A stretch of 64,000 bases of DNA. Origin: Caulobacter sp. RHG1. Lineage in GTDB: Bacteria > Pseudomonadota > Alphaproteobacteria > Caulobacterales > Caulobacteraceae. The stretch spans positions 186,001-250,000 of the forward strand of contig NZ_SMZP01000006.1 of assembly GCF_013181195.1 (NCBI RefSeq). The letters run 5' to 3'. Numbering within the stretch: the stretch's first letter is position 1; each line of letters begins with the position of its first letter. Below are positions 40,866-49,290 of the stretch, piece after piece. The position numbers and the translations under genes are program-made. The notes beneath the pieces are model-generated. The model worked only from the letters and a program-made list of their open reading frames with translations, did no database searches and was not told the DNA's origin.

Positions 40866-41612
40866 CTAACGCCAGCCGGCGTCGATCCAGTATTCGTGGC
40901 CGGTGCAGAGCGCAGCGTCGTCCGAGGCCAGGAACAGCACCAGCGAGGCGACGTTCTCTGGCAGGATGCGGCCCTTCAGGCATTGCGCCTTGACGATCTC
41001 GGCCTCGCCTTCCGGCGTGTACCACTTCTCCTGGCGCTTGGTCTTGACGTTGCCGGGCACCACGCAGGTGACGCGGATGTCGTTGGGTCCCAGCTCGCGG
41101 GCCAGCGCCCGGGTCATGCCCTCGATGCCGGCCTTGGCGGTTTCGTAGAGGACCAGGTCTTCCAGACCCAGGTGCCAGCTGATCGAACCGAAGTTGATCA
41201 CCGCCCCGCCGCCGCGCGCCTTCATGCCCGGCGCGACGGCCTGGGTGCAGAACAGCATGTGGCGCAGATTGACGTTGATCCGCTCGTCCCAATAGGCCGG
41301 GGTCACGTCGCCCAAGCTGTGGCGGTCGTCGTTGCCGGCGTTGTTGACCAGCACGTCGACGTCGCCGATGGCCGCGAACACGGCCTTGACCTCGTCCAGA
41401 TTGGTCAGGTCGCAGCGCTTGTAGACCGGCGGGATAGCCGAACCGGCCAGCTCGGCTTCCAGGGCCTTGGCGTCTTCATCGGCGATGTCGAGGAAGATCA
41501 CTTCGGCGCCCTGGCGGGCGAAGCCGGTGGTCAGGCCCGCGCCGATGCCGCTGCCGCCGCCGGTGACGACGACGCGCTTGCCCTGCAGGCTGGGATAGAT
41601 GGCTGACGTCAT
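40866..41612 (-). CDS. xylB: D-xylose 1-dehydrogenase (NAD+)
   Basis: Short-chain dehydrogenase of 248 residues that oxidises D-xylose to D-xylonolactone with NAD+, the entry step of the pathway. Seen: the nucleotide-binding TGGGSGIG (17-24), NNAG after VDVLV, and the catalytic Ser143, Tyr156 and Lys160 in FGSISW and YETAK. Asp42 of FLDIADED fits NAD+ preference. The ATG at 41612 is chosen because MTSAIYPSL is the start of the C. crescentus enzyme; the ORF extends five codons further into the end of xylA. It is separated from xylC by a foldback element. Confidence 0.96.
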   Translation of the reverse strand: MTSAIYPSLQGKRVVVTGGGSGIGAGLTTGFARQGAEVIFLDIADEDAKALEAELAGSAIPPVYKRCDLTNLDEVKAVFAAIGDVDVLVNNAGNDDRHSLGDVTPAYWDERINVNLRHMLFCTQAVAPGMKARGGGAVINFGSISWHLGLEDLVLYETAKAGIEGMTRALARELGPNDIRVTCVVPGNVKTKRQEKWYTPEGEAEIVKAQCLKGRILPENVASLVLFLASDDAALCTGHEYWIDAGWR

Positions 41613-41617
41613 TCGGC

Positions 41618-43054
41618 TCACGACCACGAGTACGAGGTTTTGGTCTGGGTAAAGAACTCGACCGCCGCGAAGCCTTGCTCACGCGCGCCGTACGAGCTGC
41701 TCTTCGTGCCGCCGAACGGGACATGGTAGTCGACGCCGGCCGTGGCCAGGTTGACCATGGTCATGCCGGCCTTGGCGTGGCGCTGGAAGTGGCGCGCATA
41801 TTTCAGCGAGCTGGTGGCGATGCCGGCCGACAGGCCGAACTCGACGCCGTTGGCGATCTCCAGGGCCTCTTCGTAGGACCCGACGCGGATGGTCGAGGCG
41901 ACAGGGCCAAAGACCTCCTCGTTGTTGATCCGCATGCCGGCTTGGGTGTCGGCGATCAGGGTCGGCTGCACGTACCAGCCCGGATTTTCCAGCTTCAAAC
42001 GATCGCCGCCGGTGACCAAGCGGCCGCCTTCGCCCTTGGCGATGTCGATATATTTGTAGCTCGTCTCCATCTGGTCTTCGGAGACGGCCGGGCCGATCTG
42101 GGTGTTCGGATCCAGCGCATCGCCGACGCGCAGGGCAGCGACCTTCTCGGCCAGCAGGGCGACGAACTTGTCGTGGATGCCGTCCTGGACGATCAGGCGC
42201 GAGCTGGCGGTGCAGCGCTGGCCGGTGGCGAAGAACGAGCCGTCCAGGGCGATGGCGACGGCGCGGTCCAGATCGGCGTCGTCCAGGATGATCAGCGGGT
42301 TCTTGCCGCCCATCTCCAGCTGCACGCGGGCCTGGCGGGCCACGGCGGCGGCGGCGACCTGCGCGCCCACGCCCTGCGAGCCGGTGAACGAGACGCCGTC
42401 GACGTCCTTGTGCTTGATCAGGGCGTCGCCCATCGAGCCGCGGCCGAACAGCATGTTGAACACGCCGGCCGGAGCGCCGCTTTCCTGGAAGATGTCAGCC
42501 AGGACGTTGGCGGTGGCGGGCGTCGGGCCGGCCGGCTTGATCACCACGGTGTTGCCGAAGGCCAGCGCGGGCGCGGCCTTCCAGGCCGGGATGGCGATCG
42601 GGAAGTTCCAGGGGGTGACCAGGGCGAAGACGCCAACCGCTTGGCGATAGGTTTGGACCTCAACGCCCGGACGGGTCGATTCAAGGTTCTGGCCGTGACG
42701 GCGCAGCGCCTCACCGGCGAAGTACTTGAAGATGCGGCCGGCGCGGACGGTCTCGCCGATGCCCTCGGCGACGGTCTTGCCTTCCTCACGGGCCAGCAGG
42801 CGGCCGATGTCGGCGCTGCGGGCGATGATGGTCGAGCCGACCTTGTCCAGCAGGTCCGAGCGGACTTCCGGCGAGGCTTCCGACCACGAGGGGAAGGCTT
42901 GCTTGGCCGCGTCGACGGCGGCGTCGACCTCGGCCTGGCCGCCCATCGGCACCTTGGCGACGACGTCGTTGGTGTTGGACGGGTTCAGGCTCTCGGCCGG
43001 GGCGTCGGCGGCGACGCGTTCGCCGCCGATATAGTGGCGCAGGGTGTCGGTCAT
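41618..43054 (-). CDS. xylA: 2-oxoglutarate semialdehyde dehydrogenase
   Basis: Aldehyde dehydrogenase of 478 residues that oxidises 2-oxoglutarate semialdehyde to 2-oxoglutarate, the last step of the pathway and the link to the citric acid cycle. Seen: TPWNFPIAIPAWKAAPAL, the catalytic Glu in QLEMGGKNPL, and the nucleophilic Cys in ATGQRCTASSRL. This xylA is unrelated to xylose isomerase, which carries the same name in other bacteria. The ATG at 43054 (MTDTLRHYIGGERV) is the family start; the frame stays open upstream only as a shadow of xylX. It lies 17 bases after xylX. Confidence 0.96.
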   Translation of the reverse strand: MTDTLRHYIGGERVAADAPAESLNPSNTNDVVAKVPMGGQAEVDAAVDAAKQAFPSWSEASPEVRSDLLDKVGSTIIARSADIGRLLAREEGKTVAEGIGETVRAGRIFKYFAGEALRRHGQNLESTRPGVEVQTYRQAVGVFALVTPWNFPIAIPAWKAAPALAFGNTVVIKPAGPTPATANVLADIFQESGAPAGVFNMLFGRGSMGDALIKHKDVDGVSFTGSQGVGAQVAAAAVARQARVQLEMGGKNPLIILDDADLDRAVAIALDGSFFATGQRCTASSRLIVQDGIHDKFVALLAEKVAALRVGDALDPNTQIGPAVSEDQMETSYKYIDIAKGEGGRLVTGGDRLKLENPGWYVQPTLIADTQAGMRINNEEVFGPVASTIRVGSYEEALEIANGVEFGLSAGIATSSLKYARHFQRHAKAGMTMVNLATAGVDYHVPFGGTKSSSYGAREQGFAAVEFFTQTKTSYSWS

Positions 43055-43071
43055 GTGCCGAGTTCCTTGAA

Positions 43072-44226
43072 TTAGAGGAGGCCGCGGCCGGCCAGGTTGC
43101 GGATCAGGGCCGTCAGACCGAAGGTCCACGGCTTGGCCTGGTCGCAGGTGGTGACTTCGTTCTCGAGCACGCCCAGCTTGGGGGTCGAGACGCGGACGCG
43201 GTCGCCGACCTTGTGGGTGAAGCCCTGGCCGGGGGTGTCGCGGTCCTGGATCGGCGCGAACATGGTGCCCAGGAACAGCACGAAGCCATCCGGATACTGG
43301 TGCTGCTTGCCATAGGCCTGGCCGGCCAGCACGGCGGGATCGCGGCTGATCAGGCTCATGTTCGACTTGCCGTCGAGCACGAAGTTGTCGCGGCCGGTGA
43401 TCTTCAGCTCGACCTCGGCCGAGCGCACGTCGTCCAGCGCGAACGTGGCGTCGAACAGGCGGAAGAACGGACCGATCGAGGCCGAGGCGTTGTTGTCCTT
43501 GGCCTTGCTGAGCAGCAGGGCCGAGCGGCCCTCGAAGTCGCGCAGGTTGACGTCGTTGCCCAGCGAGGCGCCGCGGATCCGGCCTTCGCCGTCGCACAGC
43601 AGCACGACTTCCGGCTCGGGGTTGTTCCAGTGGCTGTCGCTGCGAACGCCGACCTGATCACCCCAGCCCATCGATGACAGCGTCGGGCCCTTGGTGAAGA
43701 TCTCGGCGTCGGGGCCGATGGCGACTTCCAGGTACTGCGACCAGAGGCCGTCCTTGATCAGGGTCTGCTTCAGGCGCTCGGCGCCCTCCGAGCCCGGGTT
43801 CACGCTGCGCAGGTCCCCGCCCATGCTCTCGGACAGCTGCTCGCGGATCTTCAGGGCGGCGGCGGCGTCGCCGCGCGCGCGCTCCTCGATCACCCGCTCC
43901 AGGGTCGAGACGGCGAAGGTGACGCCGGCGGCCTTCAGCACCTGCAGGTCGACAGGGGCGAGGAGCTTAACGGGCGCCGCGCCATCGCGATCTTCCCAGA
44001 CCGGGCGAATGTCGAGGTCTTCGAGCGGACCCTTGTCTTCGCCGCGCGGGATCGCAGCGTCAGGACCGAAGGCGTTCATCAGGTCGGCGAGGGTGGGGGC
44101 GATCTTCGACAGATCCTCGACGCGGCCGCCGCGCACGATCACCGGCGTCGGACCTTCGCCGAAGTCGATGCGGCCCAGCAGGGTCGCGGTTTTCCAGTCT
44201 TCCGGAAGGAATTCGCTCACGCCCAC
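43072..44226 (-). CDS. xylX: 2-keto-3-deoxy-D-xylonate dehydratase
   Basis: Fumarylacetoacetate-hydrolase superfamily enzyme of 384 residues that dehydrates 2-keto-3-deoxyxylonate to 2-oxoglutarate semialdehyde. Seen: a C-terminal FAH domain with KGPTLSSMGWGDQVGVR and SHWNNPEPEVVLLCDG, where acidic residues bind the metal, and FALGT-type FLGTMFAPIQDRD. GTG at 44226 (GVSEFLPEDWKTATLLG) is preferred; GGGGAGAC stands just before it. It is the first gene of the operon. The 14-bp xylose operator lies about 40 bases upstream, so induction by xylose through XylR is expected. Confidence 0.95.
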   Translation of the reverse strand: MGVSEFLPEDWKTATLLGRIDFGEGPTPVIVRGGRVEDLSKIAPTLADLMNAFGPDAAIPRGEDKGPLEDLDIRPVWEDRDGAAPVKLLAPVDLQVLKAAGVTFAVSTLERVIEERARGDAAAALKIREQLSESMGGDLRSVNPGSEGAERLKQTLIKDGLWSQYLEVAIGPDAEIFTKGPTLSSMGWGDQVGVRSDSHWNNPEPEVVLLCDGEGRIRGASLGNDVNLRDFEGRSALLLSKAKDNNASASIGPFFRLFDATFALDDVRSAEVELKITGRDNFVLDGKSNMSLISRDPAVLAGQAYGKQHQYPDGFVLFLGTMFAPIQDRDTPGQGFTHKVGDRVRVSTPKLGVLENEVTTCDQAKPWTFGLTALIRNLAGRGLL

Positions 44227-44264
44227 GGCGTCGTCTCCCCGATTGTGTTCGTTGTTCGCGAACT

Positions 44265-44278
44265 TGGTAGCGCTAACA
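44265..44278 (-). promoter_or_regulatory. Xylose operator (XylR site) upstream of xylX
   Basis: TGGTAGCGCTAACA is a near-perfect inverted repeat identical to the xylose-responsive motif known from C. crescentus, where the LacI-type repressor XylR binds. It lies about 40 bases before the xylX start within an otherwise GC-rich region. A GCAAGCGGC/GCCGCTTGC inverted repeat follows at 44289-44316 on the side of the divergent gene. Confidence 0.9.
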
Positions 44279-44369
44279 TGTGGCGGCGGCAAGCGGCTTG
44301 TCACGCCGCCGCTTGCGGCTGTCACGCGCTCGGTTTCAGATGGCCGTCCAGTCCAATGGAGAACGCCCC

Positions 44370-44783
44370 ATGACCGACGCCCTCTACACCGCCAAGGCCC
44401 ACGCTGTCGGCGGCCGCCAAGGCACCGCCAAGACCGACGACGGCCATCTCGACGTTACCTTGGGCTATCCCAAGTCGCTGGGCGGCGACGGCAGCGGCAC
44501 CAATCCCGAGCAGCTGTTCGCGGCCGGCTACGGCGCCTGCTTCCTGGGCGCACTGGGCCTGGTGGCCCGCAATACGGGCGTCAAGCTGGGCGAGCACAGC
44601 CTGGATAGCGAGGTCGATTTGATCAAGGACGAGACCAGCTTCCACATCGCGGTGCGCCTGAAGCTGAACGCCCCGGACCTGGACCGCGACGCGGCCCTGA
44701 AGCTGCTGCACGCCGCCCACGAGGTCTGCCCCTACTCGAAGGCGACCCGCGGCAATGTGGATGTGACGCTGGACGTGGCTTAG
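44370..44783 (+). CDS. Organic hydroperoxide resistance protein (Ohr/OsmC family)
   Basis: A 137-residue thiol peroxidase that reduces organic hydroperoxides. Seen: the two redox cysteines in GYGACFLGAL and HEVCPYSKAT, and the N-terminal TAKAHAVGGR segment of the Ohr group. The start is the ATG at 44370 with GGAGA upstream; the frame extends 30 codons into the xylX promoter region, where it is not coding. It is divergent from xylX, with the xylose operator between them, so mild effects of xylose on it are conceivable but not shown. A foldback repeat follows. Confidence 0.92.
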   Translation: MTDALYTAKAHAVGGRQGTAKTDDGHLDVTLGYPKSLGGDGSGTNPEQLFAAGYGACFLGALGLVARNTGVKLGEHSLDSEVDLIKDETSFHIAVRLKLNAPDLDRDAALKLLHAAHEVCPYSKATRGNVDVTLDVA

Positions 44784-44798
44784 AGCCTCCCTATCCGT

Positions 44799-44919
44799 TT
44801 CCCCGGCGAAAGCCGGGGCCCAGATGGAAGAGCGCTGGGGTTGGCTCTACGAATTCCGAGTCCTTCCCATCCGCCCCAGCGCCTCGAGATCTGGGTCCCG
44901 GCTTTTGCCGGGAAGATCG
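44799..44919. repeat. Foldback intergenic repeat, copy D
   Basis: CCCCGGCGAAAGCCGGGGCC on the left pairs with the right arm CTGGGTCCCGGCTTTTGCCGGG, given here as GGTCCCGGCTTTTGCC, with some mismatches. An inner stem GCGCTGGGG (44832) and CCCCAGCGC (44874) encloses a GAGTC methylation site (44858-44862). It lies between two convergent genes at the place where the gene content changes from xylose catabolism to housekeeping genes. Confidence 0.8.
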
Positions 44920-44929
44920 GGTTTGGGAT

Positions 44930-45583
44930 CTATTGAGCCGGGAAGAACTTGAAGTACGGCTCGGCCTCGGTCAGCACGCGCTGCACCGATGGCCGCGCCT
45001 TCAGGCGTTCGAGATAGGCCAGGCAGCGCGGCCAGCGGTCCTCGAGAGCCTGAACCTTGTCTGCATAGTAGAGCGCCGGCATCGCCGCGCAGTCGGCCAG
45101 GCCGAAGTCGCCGCACATCCAGATCCGGCCGTCGGCCAGCACGCCCTCCAGATGATCGCAGGCCTGGGCCAGTTGGTCGTAGGACGCCTGCACACCGAAT
45201 GGATCCTTGTTGGCGTCCGCGGGCCGGATGCGGTCGGCGATGATCCGCTGCATCGGGTGGTGCAGGTAATGGTCGAAGAACCGGTCCCAGAACCGCATCC
45301 GCCAGGCGAAGTCCGGATTGGTCGGCACGAAGCGCACGCGGCCCAGGTAGTGAGCGTCCAGATAGTCGAGGATGACGCTGGTCTCGTTCACTGTCTCGTC
45401 GCGGGCGTCGTCGCGCAGGGCCGGCATCTTGCCCATCGGCGACAGCGCCAGAAACGCCGCGCGCCCGACCGGATCGCCCAGATTGACCATCGCGTTCTCG
45501 AACGGGGTTTCGTTCTCATAGAGGCCGATCAGCACCTTCCAGCAGAACGAGGACAGCGGGTGGGCGTGCAGCGTCAGGCGCAT
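44930..45583 (-). CDS. Glutathione S-transferase family protein
   Basis: A 217-residue GST. Seen: the thioredoxin-like N-terminal domain (HAHPLSSFCWKVLIGLYEN, with Ser and Cys near the active site), the cis-Pro segment GKMPALRDD, the glutathione-binding NETSVILDYLD, and the C-terminal helical domain with GDFGLADCAAMPALYY. It is a different subgroup from the GST at 5.1 kb (little similarity beyond the motifs). It is convergent with the Ohr gene and divergent from yebC. Its substrate is unknown. Confidence 0.9.
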   Translation of the reverse strand: MRLTLHAHPLSSFCWKVLIGLYENETPFENAMVNLGDPVGRAAFLALSPMGKMPALRDDARDETVNETSVILDYLDAHYLGRVRFVPTNPDFAWRMRFWDRFFDHYLHHPMQRIIADRIRPADANKDPFGVQASYDQLAQACDHLEGVLADGRIWMCGDFGLADCAAMPALYYADKVQALEDRWPRCLAYLERLKARPSVQRVLTEAEPYFKFFPAQ

Positions 45584-45733
45584 GGCGGTCCCTAATGCTT
45601 AAGCAGTTGCCTAACCATATCCATCCCGCGCTGATGCGCAAGCCGCGCAGCGGGCCCTTGGGGGTGACAAAACCCGTTCCCGGACGCTAGAAGCGCCACA
45701 CTCCATTTTTCAGATCAGAGACAGAGCCCCCGA

Positions 45734-46489
45734 ATGGCCGGTCACTCGAAATTCAAGAACATCATGCACCGCAAGGGCCGCGCCGACGCCGCGCGCTCCA
45801 AGCTGTTCTCCAAGCTGTCGCGGGAAATCACCGTGGCCGCCAAGGCCGGCCTGCCCGACCCGAACATGAATCCGCGCCTGCGCCTGGCCGTGAACAACGC
45901 CAAGGCTGAAAGTCTGCCCAAGGACGTCATCGACCGCGCGATCAAGAAGTCGCAGATGGGCGATGCGGCCGACTACTCGGAAATCCGCTACGAAGGCGTC
46001 GCCGCCGGCGGCGTCGGCATCATCGTCGAGGTGCTGACCGACAACAAAAACCGCGCCGCCGCCAATGTCCGCTCGTACTTCACCAAGGTGGCGGGCAACA
46101 TGGGCGCCACCGGTTCGGTGACCTTCAACTTCGACCGCGTCGGCCAGATCACCTATCCGGCCAAGGTCGCGTCGGAAGACGACATGATGGAAGCCGCCAT
46201 CGAGGCCGGCGCCGACGACGTCACCTCGGACATGGAAGAAGAGGGCGAAGGTCACACCATCTACACCGCCTTCGACGGCCTCAACGAGGTGGCCGCGGCT
46301 CTGGAAGCCAAGTTCGGCGCGGCGTCGAACACCAAGGTCGCCTGGCGTCCGAAGATGCAGGTTCCGGTCACCGGCGACTCGGTGGCCACCCTGATGAAGC
46401 TGCTCGACCTGCTGGACGACGACGACGACGTCCAGGCCGTCTATTCGAACGAAGACATCAGCGACGAAGACCTGGCCAAGCTGGGTTGA
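45734..46489 (+). CDS. yebC: YebC/TACO1-family protein
   Basis: A 251-residue cytosolic protein of the YebC/TACO1 family; members were described as DNA-binding regulators (PmpR) and more recently as ribosome-associated factors that help translate proline-rich stretches. Seen: the diagnostic N-terminus MAGHSKFKNIMHRKGRADAA, DPNMNPRLRLAVNNAKAESL, and the acidic third domain with MEEEGEGHTIYT. Length is standard. It stands with ruvC further downstream, as in many bacteria, although purC, mgtC and a nucleoside hydrolase lie between. TolA in this cluster is proline-rich, which may be relevant. Confidence 0.95.
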   Translation: MAGHSKFKNIMHRKGRADAARSKLFSKLSREITVAAKAGLPDPNMNPRLRLAVNNAKAESLPKDVIDRAIKKSQMGDAADYSEIRYEGVAAGGVGIIVEVLTDNKNRAAANVRSYFTKVAGNMGATGSVTFNFDRVGQITYPAKVASEDDMMEAAIEAGADDVTSDMEEEGEGHTIYTAFDGLNEVAAALEAKFGAASNTKVAWRPKMQVPVTGDSVATLMKLLDLLDDDDDVQAVYSNEDISDEDLAKLG

Positions 46490-46548
46490 TCATTCCCAGG
46501 GGAGGCCGATCGGTCTCCCCTTTCTACATTGAAGGTCGAGGACTTCCG

Positions 46549-47505
46549 TTGAGCCTTTCGAACGCCCTGGCCGAGGTCGATCTGCCCGGCCTGCCCAACC
46601 ACTATCGCGGCAAGGTGCGGGACAATTACGACCTGCCGGACGGCCGCCGGGTGATCGTCGCCTCCGACCGCCTCAGCGCCTTCGATCGCAACCTGTGCGC
46701 GGTGCCCTACAAGGGGCAGGTGCTGACGGAAACGGCGCGGTTCTGGTTTGACGCCACGGCCGACATCTGCCCCAACCACGTCGTGGCCTATCCCGACCCC
46801 AACGTGCTGATCGGCCAGCGGCTGGAGATGCTGCCGGTCGAGCTGGTGGTGCGCGGCTATCTGGCCGGGACCACCTCGACCTCGATCCTGACGCTGTACA
46901 ACAAGGGCGAGCGCCAGATGTACGGCGTCACGCTGCCCGACGGCCTGCGCGCCAACCAGCGCCTGCCGCAACCGATCCTGACCCCCACCAGCAAGGCCGC
47001 CGACGGCGACCACGACGCGCCGCTGTCGCCCGGGGAGATCCTGGAGCAGGGCCTGCTGACGGCCGCCCAGTGGGAGCAGCTCAGCGCTTACGCCCTGGCT
47101 CTGTTCGCGCGCGGGCAAAAGCTCGCGGCCCAGCGTGGCCTGATCCTGGCCGACACCAAGTACGAGTTCGGCCTCGACGCCGACGGCCGTATCGTCCTGG
47201 CTGACGAGATCCACACCCCCGACAGCAGCCGCTTCTGGAAGGCCGCGACCTATGACGCCCGCTTCGAAGCCGGCGAGCGTCCGGACAGCTTCGACAAGGA
47301 CGTCGTCCGCGCCTGGGTCGCCCAGCGCTGCGACCCCTATAACGACCCGGTCCCGGAGATCCCCGAAGCGATCATCCAGTCGACCTCGGACGTCTATGTC
47401 GAAGCGTTCGAGACCATCACCGGCCAGGCCTTCCAGCGTCCGGACACGGACGAGTCGGTGCTGGCCCGGGTGAAGCGGAACCTGGACGCCTATCTGGCCG
47501 GCTAA
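46549..47505 (+). CDS. purC: SAICAR synthetase
   Basis: Phosphoribosylaminoimidazole-succinocarboxamide synthase of 318 residues: joins aspartate to CAIR with ATP in purine biosynthesis. Seen: the N-terminal GKVRDNYDLPDGRRVIVASD, RLEMLPVELVVRGYLAGTTS, and the aspartate/ATP-binding LADTKYEFGLDADGRIVLAD with EIHTPDSSRFW. This is the longer form of the enzyme seen in some bacteria and in yeast. TTG at 46549 is the start, supported by GAGGA seven bases upstream; the frame is open earlier but reaches into yebC. No other pur gene is close. Confidence 0.95.
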   Translation: MSLSNALAEVDLPGLPNHYRGKVRDNYDLPDGRRVIVASDRLSAFDRNLCAVPYKGQVLTETARFWFDATADICPNHVVAYPDPNVLIGQRLEMLPVELVVRGYLAGTTSTSILTLYNKGERQMYGVTLPDGLRANQRLPQPILTPTSKAADGDHDAPLSPGEILEQGLLTAAQWEQLSAYALALFARGQKLAAQRGLILADTKYEFGLDADGRIVLADEIHTPDSSRFWKAATYDARFEAGERPDSFDKDVVRAWVAQRCDPYNDPVPEIPEAIIQSTSDVYVEAFETITGQAFQRPDTDESVLARVKRNLDAYLAG

Positions 47506-47544
47506 GGCCGGGATCGCTCCAGCTTCCCGTCCGTTACAGCCGGC

Positions 47545-48240
47545 ATGGACTGGCTGCTGGATCCTCGGGACTACCTGCCTATCGTCGGCGCGATGATCGC
47601 CGGCGGAGCGATCGGGGTCGAACGCGAATACCGCAGCCGGCCGGCGGGTCTGCGCACCCACGTCCTGGTGGCCCTGGCCTCGTGTCTGCTGATGCTGGCC
47701 GCCGTCCATCAGGTGCGGTGGATGAGCGACACGCCGATGGACGTGGTGCGGATCGACCCGGTGCGGATGGCGCACGGCGTGCTGACCGGGGTCGGCTTCC
47801 TGTGCGGCGGGGTGATCTTCCAGCAAGGCTTTTCGGTGCACGGCCTGACCACGGCCGCCTCCCTGTGGATAACGTCTGCGATCGGCACGCTGTTCGGCGT
47901 CGGGCTCTACGGCCTGGCGACCCTGGGCACGGTGCTGGCCCTGGTCATGCTCAGCGCCGCCCGGTTCCTGGACCATCGGCTGCCGCAAAAGAACTTCGTC
48001 CATATCCGCGTGCGCTCGCGCCGCGAGGCGAGCCTGGGTGAGGCCGACCTGCGCGCCCTGCTGCTGGGTTTCGAGCTGAAGGGCGCGCGGTTGGATCACA
48101 AGCTGGTCGAGGGCGGCGCGGCCTTCGAACTGTCGGGCATGTTCTCGGGCAAGGATGCGCTGCCGTTGTCGGCGGTGGCCGACCGGCTGCGCGAGGACGC
48201 GAGGATCGTCGAGTTCGACATTCTTCCCCGTAAGGACTGA
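47545..48240 (+). CDS. MgtC/SapB-family membrane protein
   Basis: A 231-residue inner-membrane protein of the MgtC/SapB family. Seen: an N-terminal membrane domain with about five helices, the conserved GVEREYRSRPAGLRTHVLVAL and GVGFLCGGVIFQQG, and TTAASLWITSAIG, followed by a soluble C-terminal domain of about 85 residues (ACT-like in some relatives). MgtC proteins help survival at low magnesium and modulate ATP synthase in Salmonella; the general role in free-living bacteria is less clear. No Mg riboswitch or transporter is adjacent. The start MDWLLDPRDYLP fits the first helix. Confidence 0.9.
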   Translation: MDWLLDPRDYLPIVGAMIAGGAIGVEREYRSRPAGLRTHVLVALASCLLMLAAVHQVRWMSDTPMDVVRIDPVRMAHGVLTGVGFLCGGVIFQQGFSVHGLTTAASLWITSAIGTLFGVGLYGLATLGTVLALVMLSAARFLDHRLPQKNFVHIRVRSRREASLGEADLRALLLGFELKGARLDHKLVEGGAAFELSGMFSGKDALPLSAVADRLREDARIVEFDILPRKD

Positions 48241-48277
48241 TCTTCTCGCCGTCACACGGCAGGGCTAGACTGCGACC

Positions 48278-49225
48278 ATGGTCCTGCGGGTTCACATCGA
48301 CACCGATTGCGGCGTGGACGACGCCCTGGCGCTGGCCCTGATGGCCCGCGCGCGGCAGGCCGTCGAGGTGGTCTCGGTCTCGGCCGTGTTCGGCAACACC
48401 TATGTCGATCAGGCCGCCGCCAATGCGCGAGGGGTGCTGCGCCTCGCCGGCTGCGGGGCCGAGGTCTATATCGGCGCCGGCTCGGGCCTGGCCAAGCGCC
48501 GGGTCGAGCGCATGCGGCCGGCCCACGGCGTCGACGGCCTGAACGGTTCGGGCTTTTCGCAACGCTGGAAGCTGCCCGAGCTGGACCGCGGCCACTCGGC
48601 CAACTTCCTGGCCTTCGCCGCGCGTCGCAAGATCGCCGGCCTGTTCCTGGGTCCGCTGACCAACCTGGCCAAGAGCCTGCTGGAGGATCCCGCCGCCTTC
48701 CGCGACTGGCGTCCGACGATCATGGCGGGCGCCTTTGCCGTCGAGGGCAAGGCCAAGGGGGGCGCCGACTTCAACAGCTGGAGCGACCCCGAGGCCCTGC
48801 AGCGCACGCTGGAAGCCGGGATCATGCCGCGTCTGATGCCGCTGGACGTCAGCCATCAGGTCGAGATCACCGCCGAGGACCTTTCCAAGGGCGCGCTCTG
48901 TTGCGGCTCGCCCCTGTCCGCGCGGCTGACCAAGGCCGCCGGCGGCTACATCGCCTTCCACCGCCAGGTCTGGGGCGGGCAGGGCTGCCGGCCGCACGAC
49001 GCCGTGGCCGCCGCCAGCCTGGTCGCGCCGGAGCTCTTCACCTTCGAACCCGCCCGCCTGCGCGTGGTCATCGACGGCGAGCGCCTGGGTCGCATCGAAC
49101 GCATCGACGGCGCGCCGAACGCCGAGGTCTGCACACGCGTCGATGTCGACGCCGTCAAGCGCCTGATCCTGTCAGGCCTGTTCGGGATGCGCGCCGTCGA
49201 GGCCTGCGAGACCGTCCCGGCTTAA
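48278..49225 (+). CDS. Inosine-uridine-preferring nucleoside hydrolase family protein
   Basis: A 315-residue nucleoside N-ribohydrolase that splits ribonucleosides into base and ribose, used in salvage. Seen: the calcium-binding Asp cluster at the N-terminus (HIDTDCGVDDALALAL, the DTDxGxDDA motif), NFLAFAARRKIAGLFLGPLT, and GGADFNSWSDPEALQ followed by HDAVAAASLV near the end, which provides a further Asp. Length is typical. Its stop codon overlaps a CtrA-like box placed just upstream of ruvC. Preferred base is not predictable. Confidence 0.9.
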   Translation: MVLRVHIDTDCGVDDALALALMARARQAVEVVSVSAVFGNTYVDQAAANARGVLRLAGCGAEVYIGAGSGLAKRRVERMRPAHGVDGLNGSGFSQRWKLPELDRGHSANFLAFAARRKIAGLFLGPLTNLAKSLLEDPAAFRDWRPTIMAGAFAVEGKAKGGADFNSWSDPEALQRTLEAGIMPRLMPLDVSHQVEITAEDLSKGALCCGSPLSARLTKAAGGYIAFHRQVWGGQGCRPHDAVAAASLVAPELFTFEPARLRVVIDGERLGRIERIDGAPNAEVCTRVDVDAVKRLILSGLFGMRAVEACETVPA

Positions 49226-49236
49226 CCCATCGTTAA
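49222..49236. promoter_or_regulatory. CtrA-like box TTAA-N7-TTAA before ruvC
   Basis: TTAA-CCCATCG-TTAA matches the full CtrA consensus spacing of TTAA-N7-TTAA. It begins on the stop codon of the nucleoside hydrolase gene and lies about 50-65 bases upstream of ruvC, a typical promoter position. CtrA control of ruvCAB and possibly of the genes downstream is inference. Confidence 0.55.
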
Positions 49237-49290
49237 GGAAGACGGGGCTTTTCCTCGGGGGCGGAACCGAGGATGGTGCGAGAACACATG

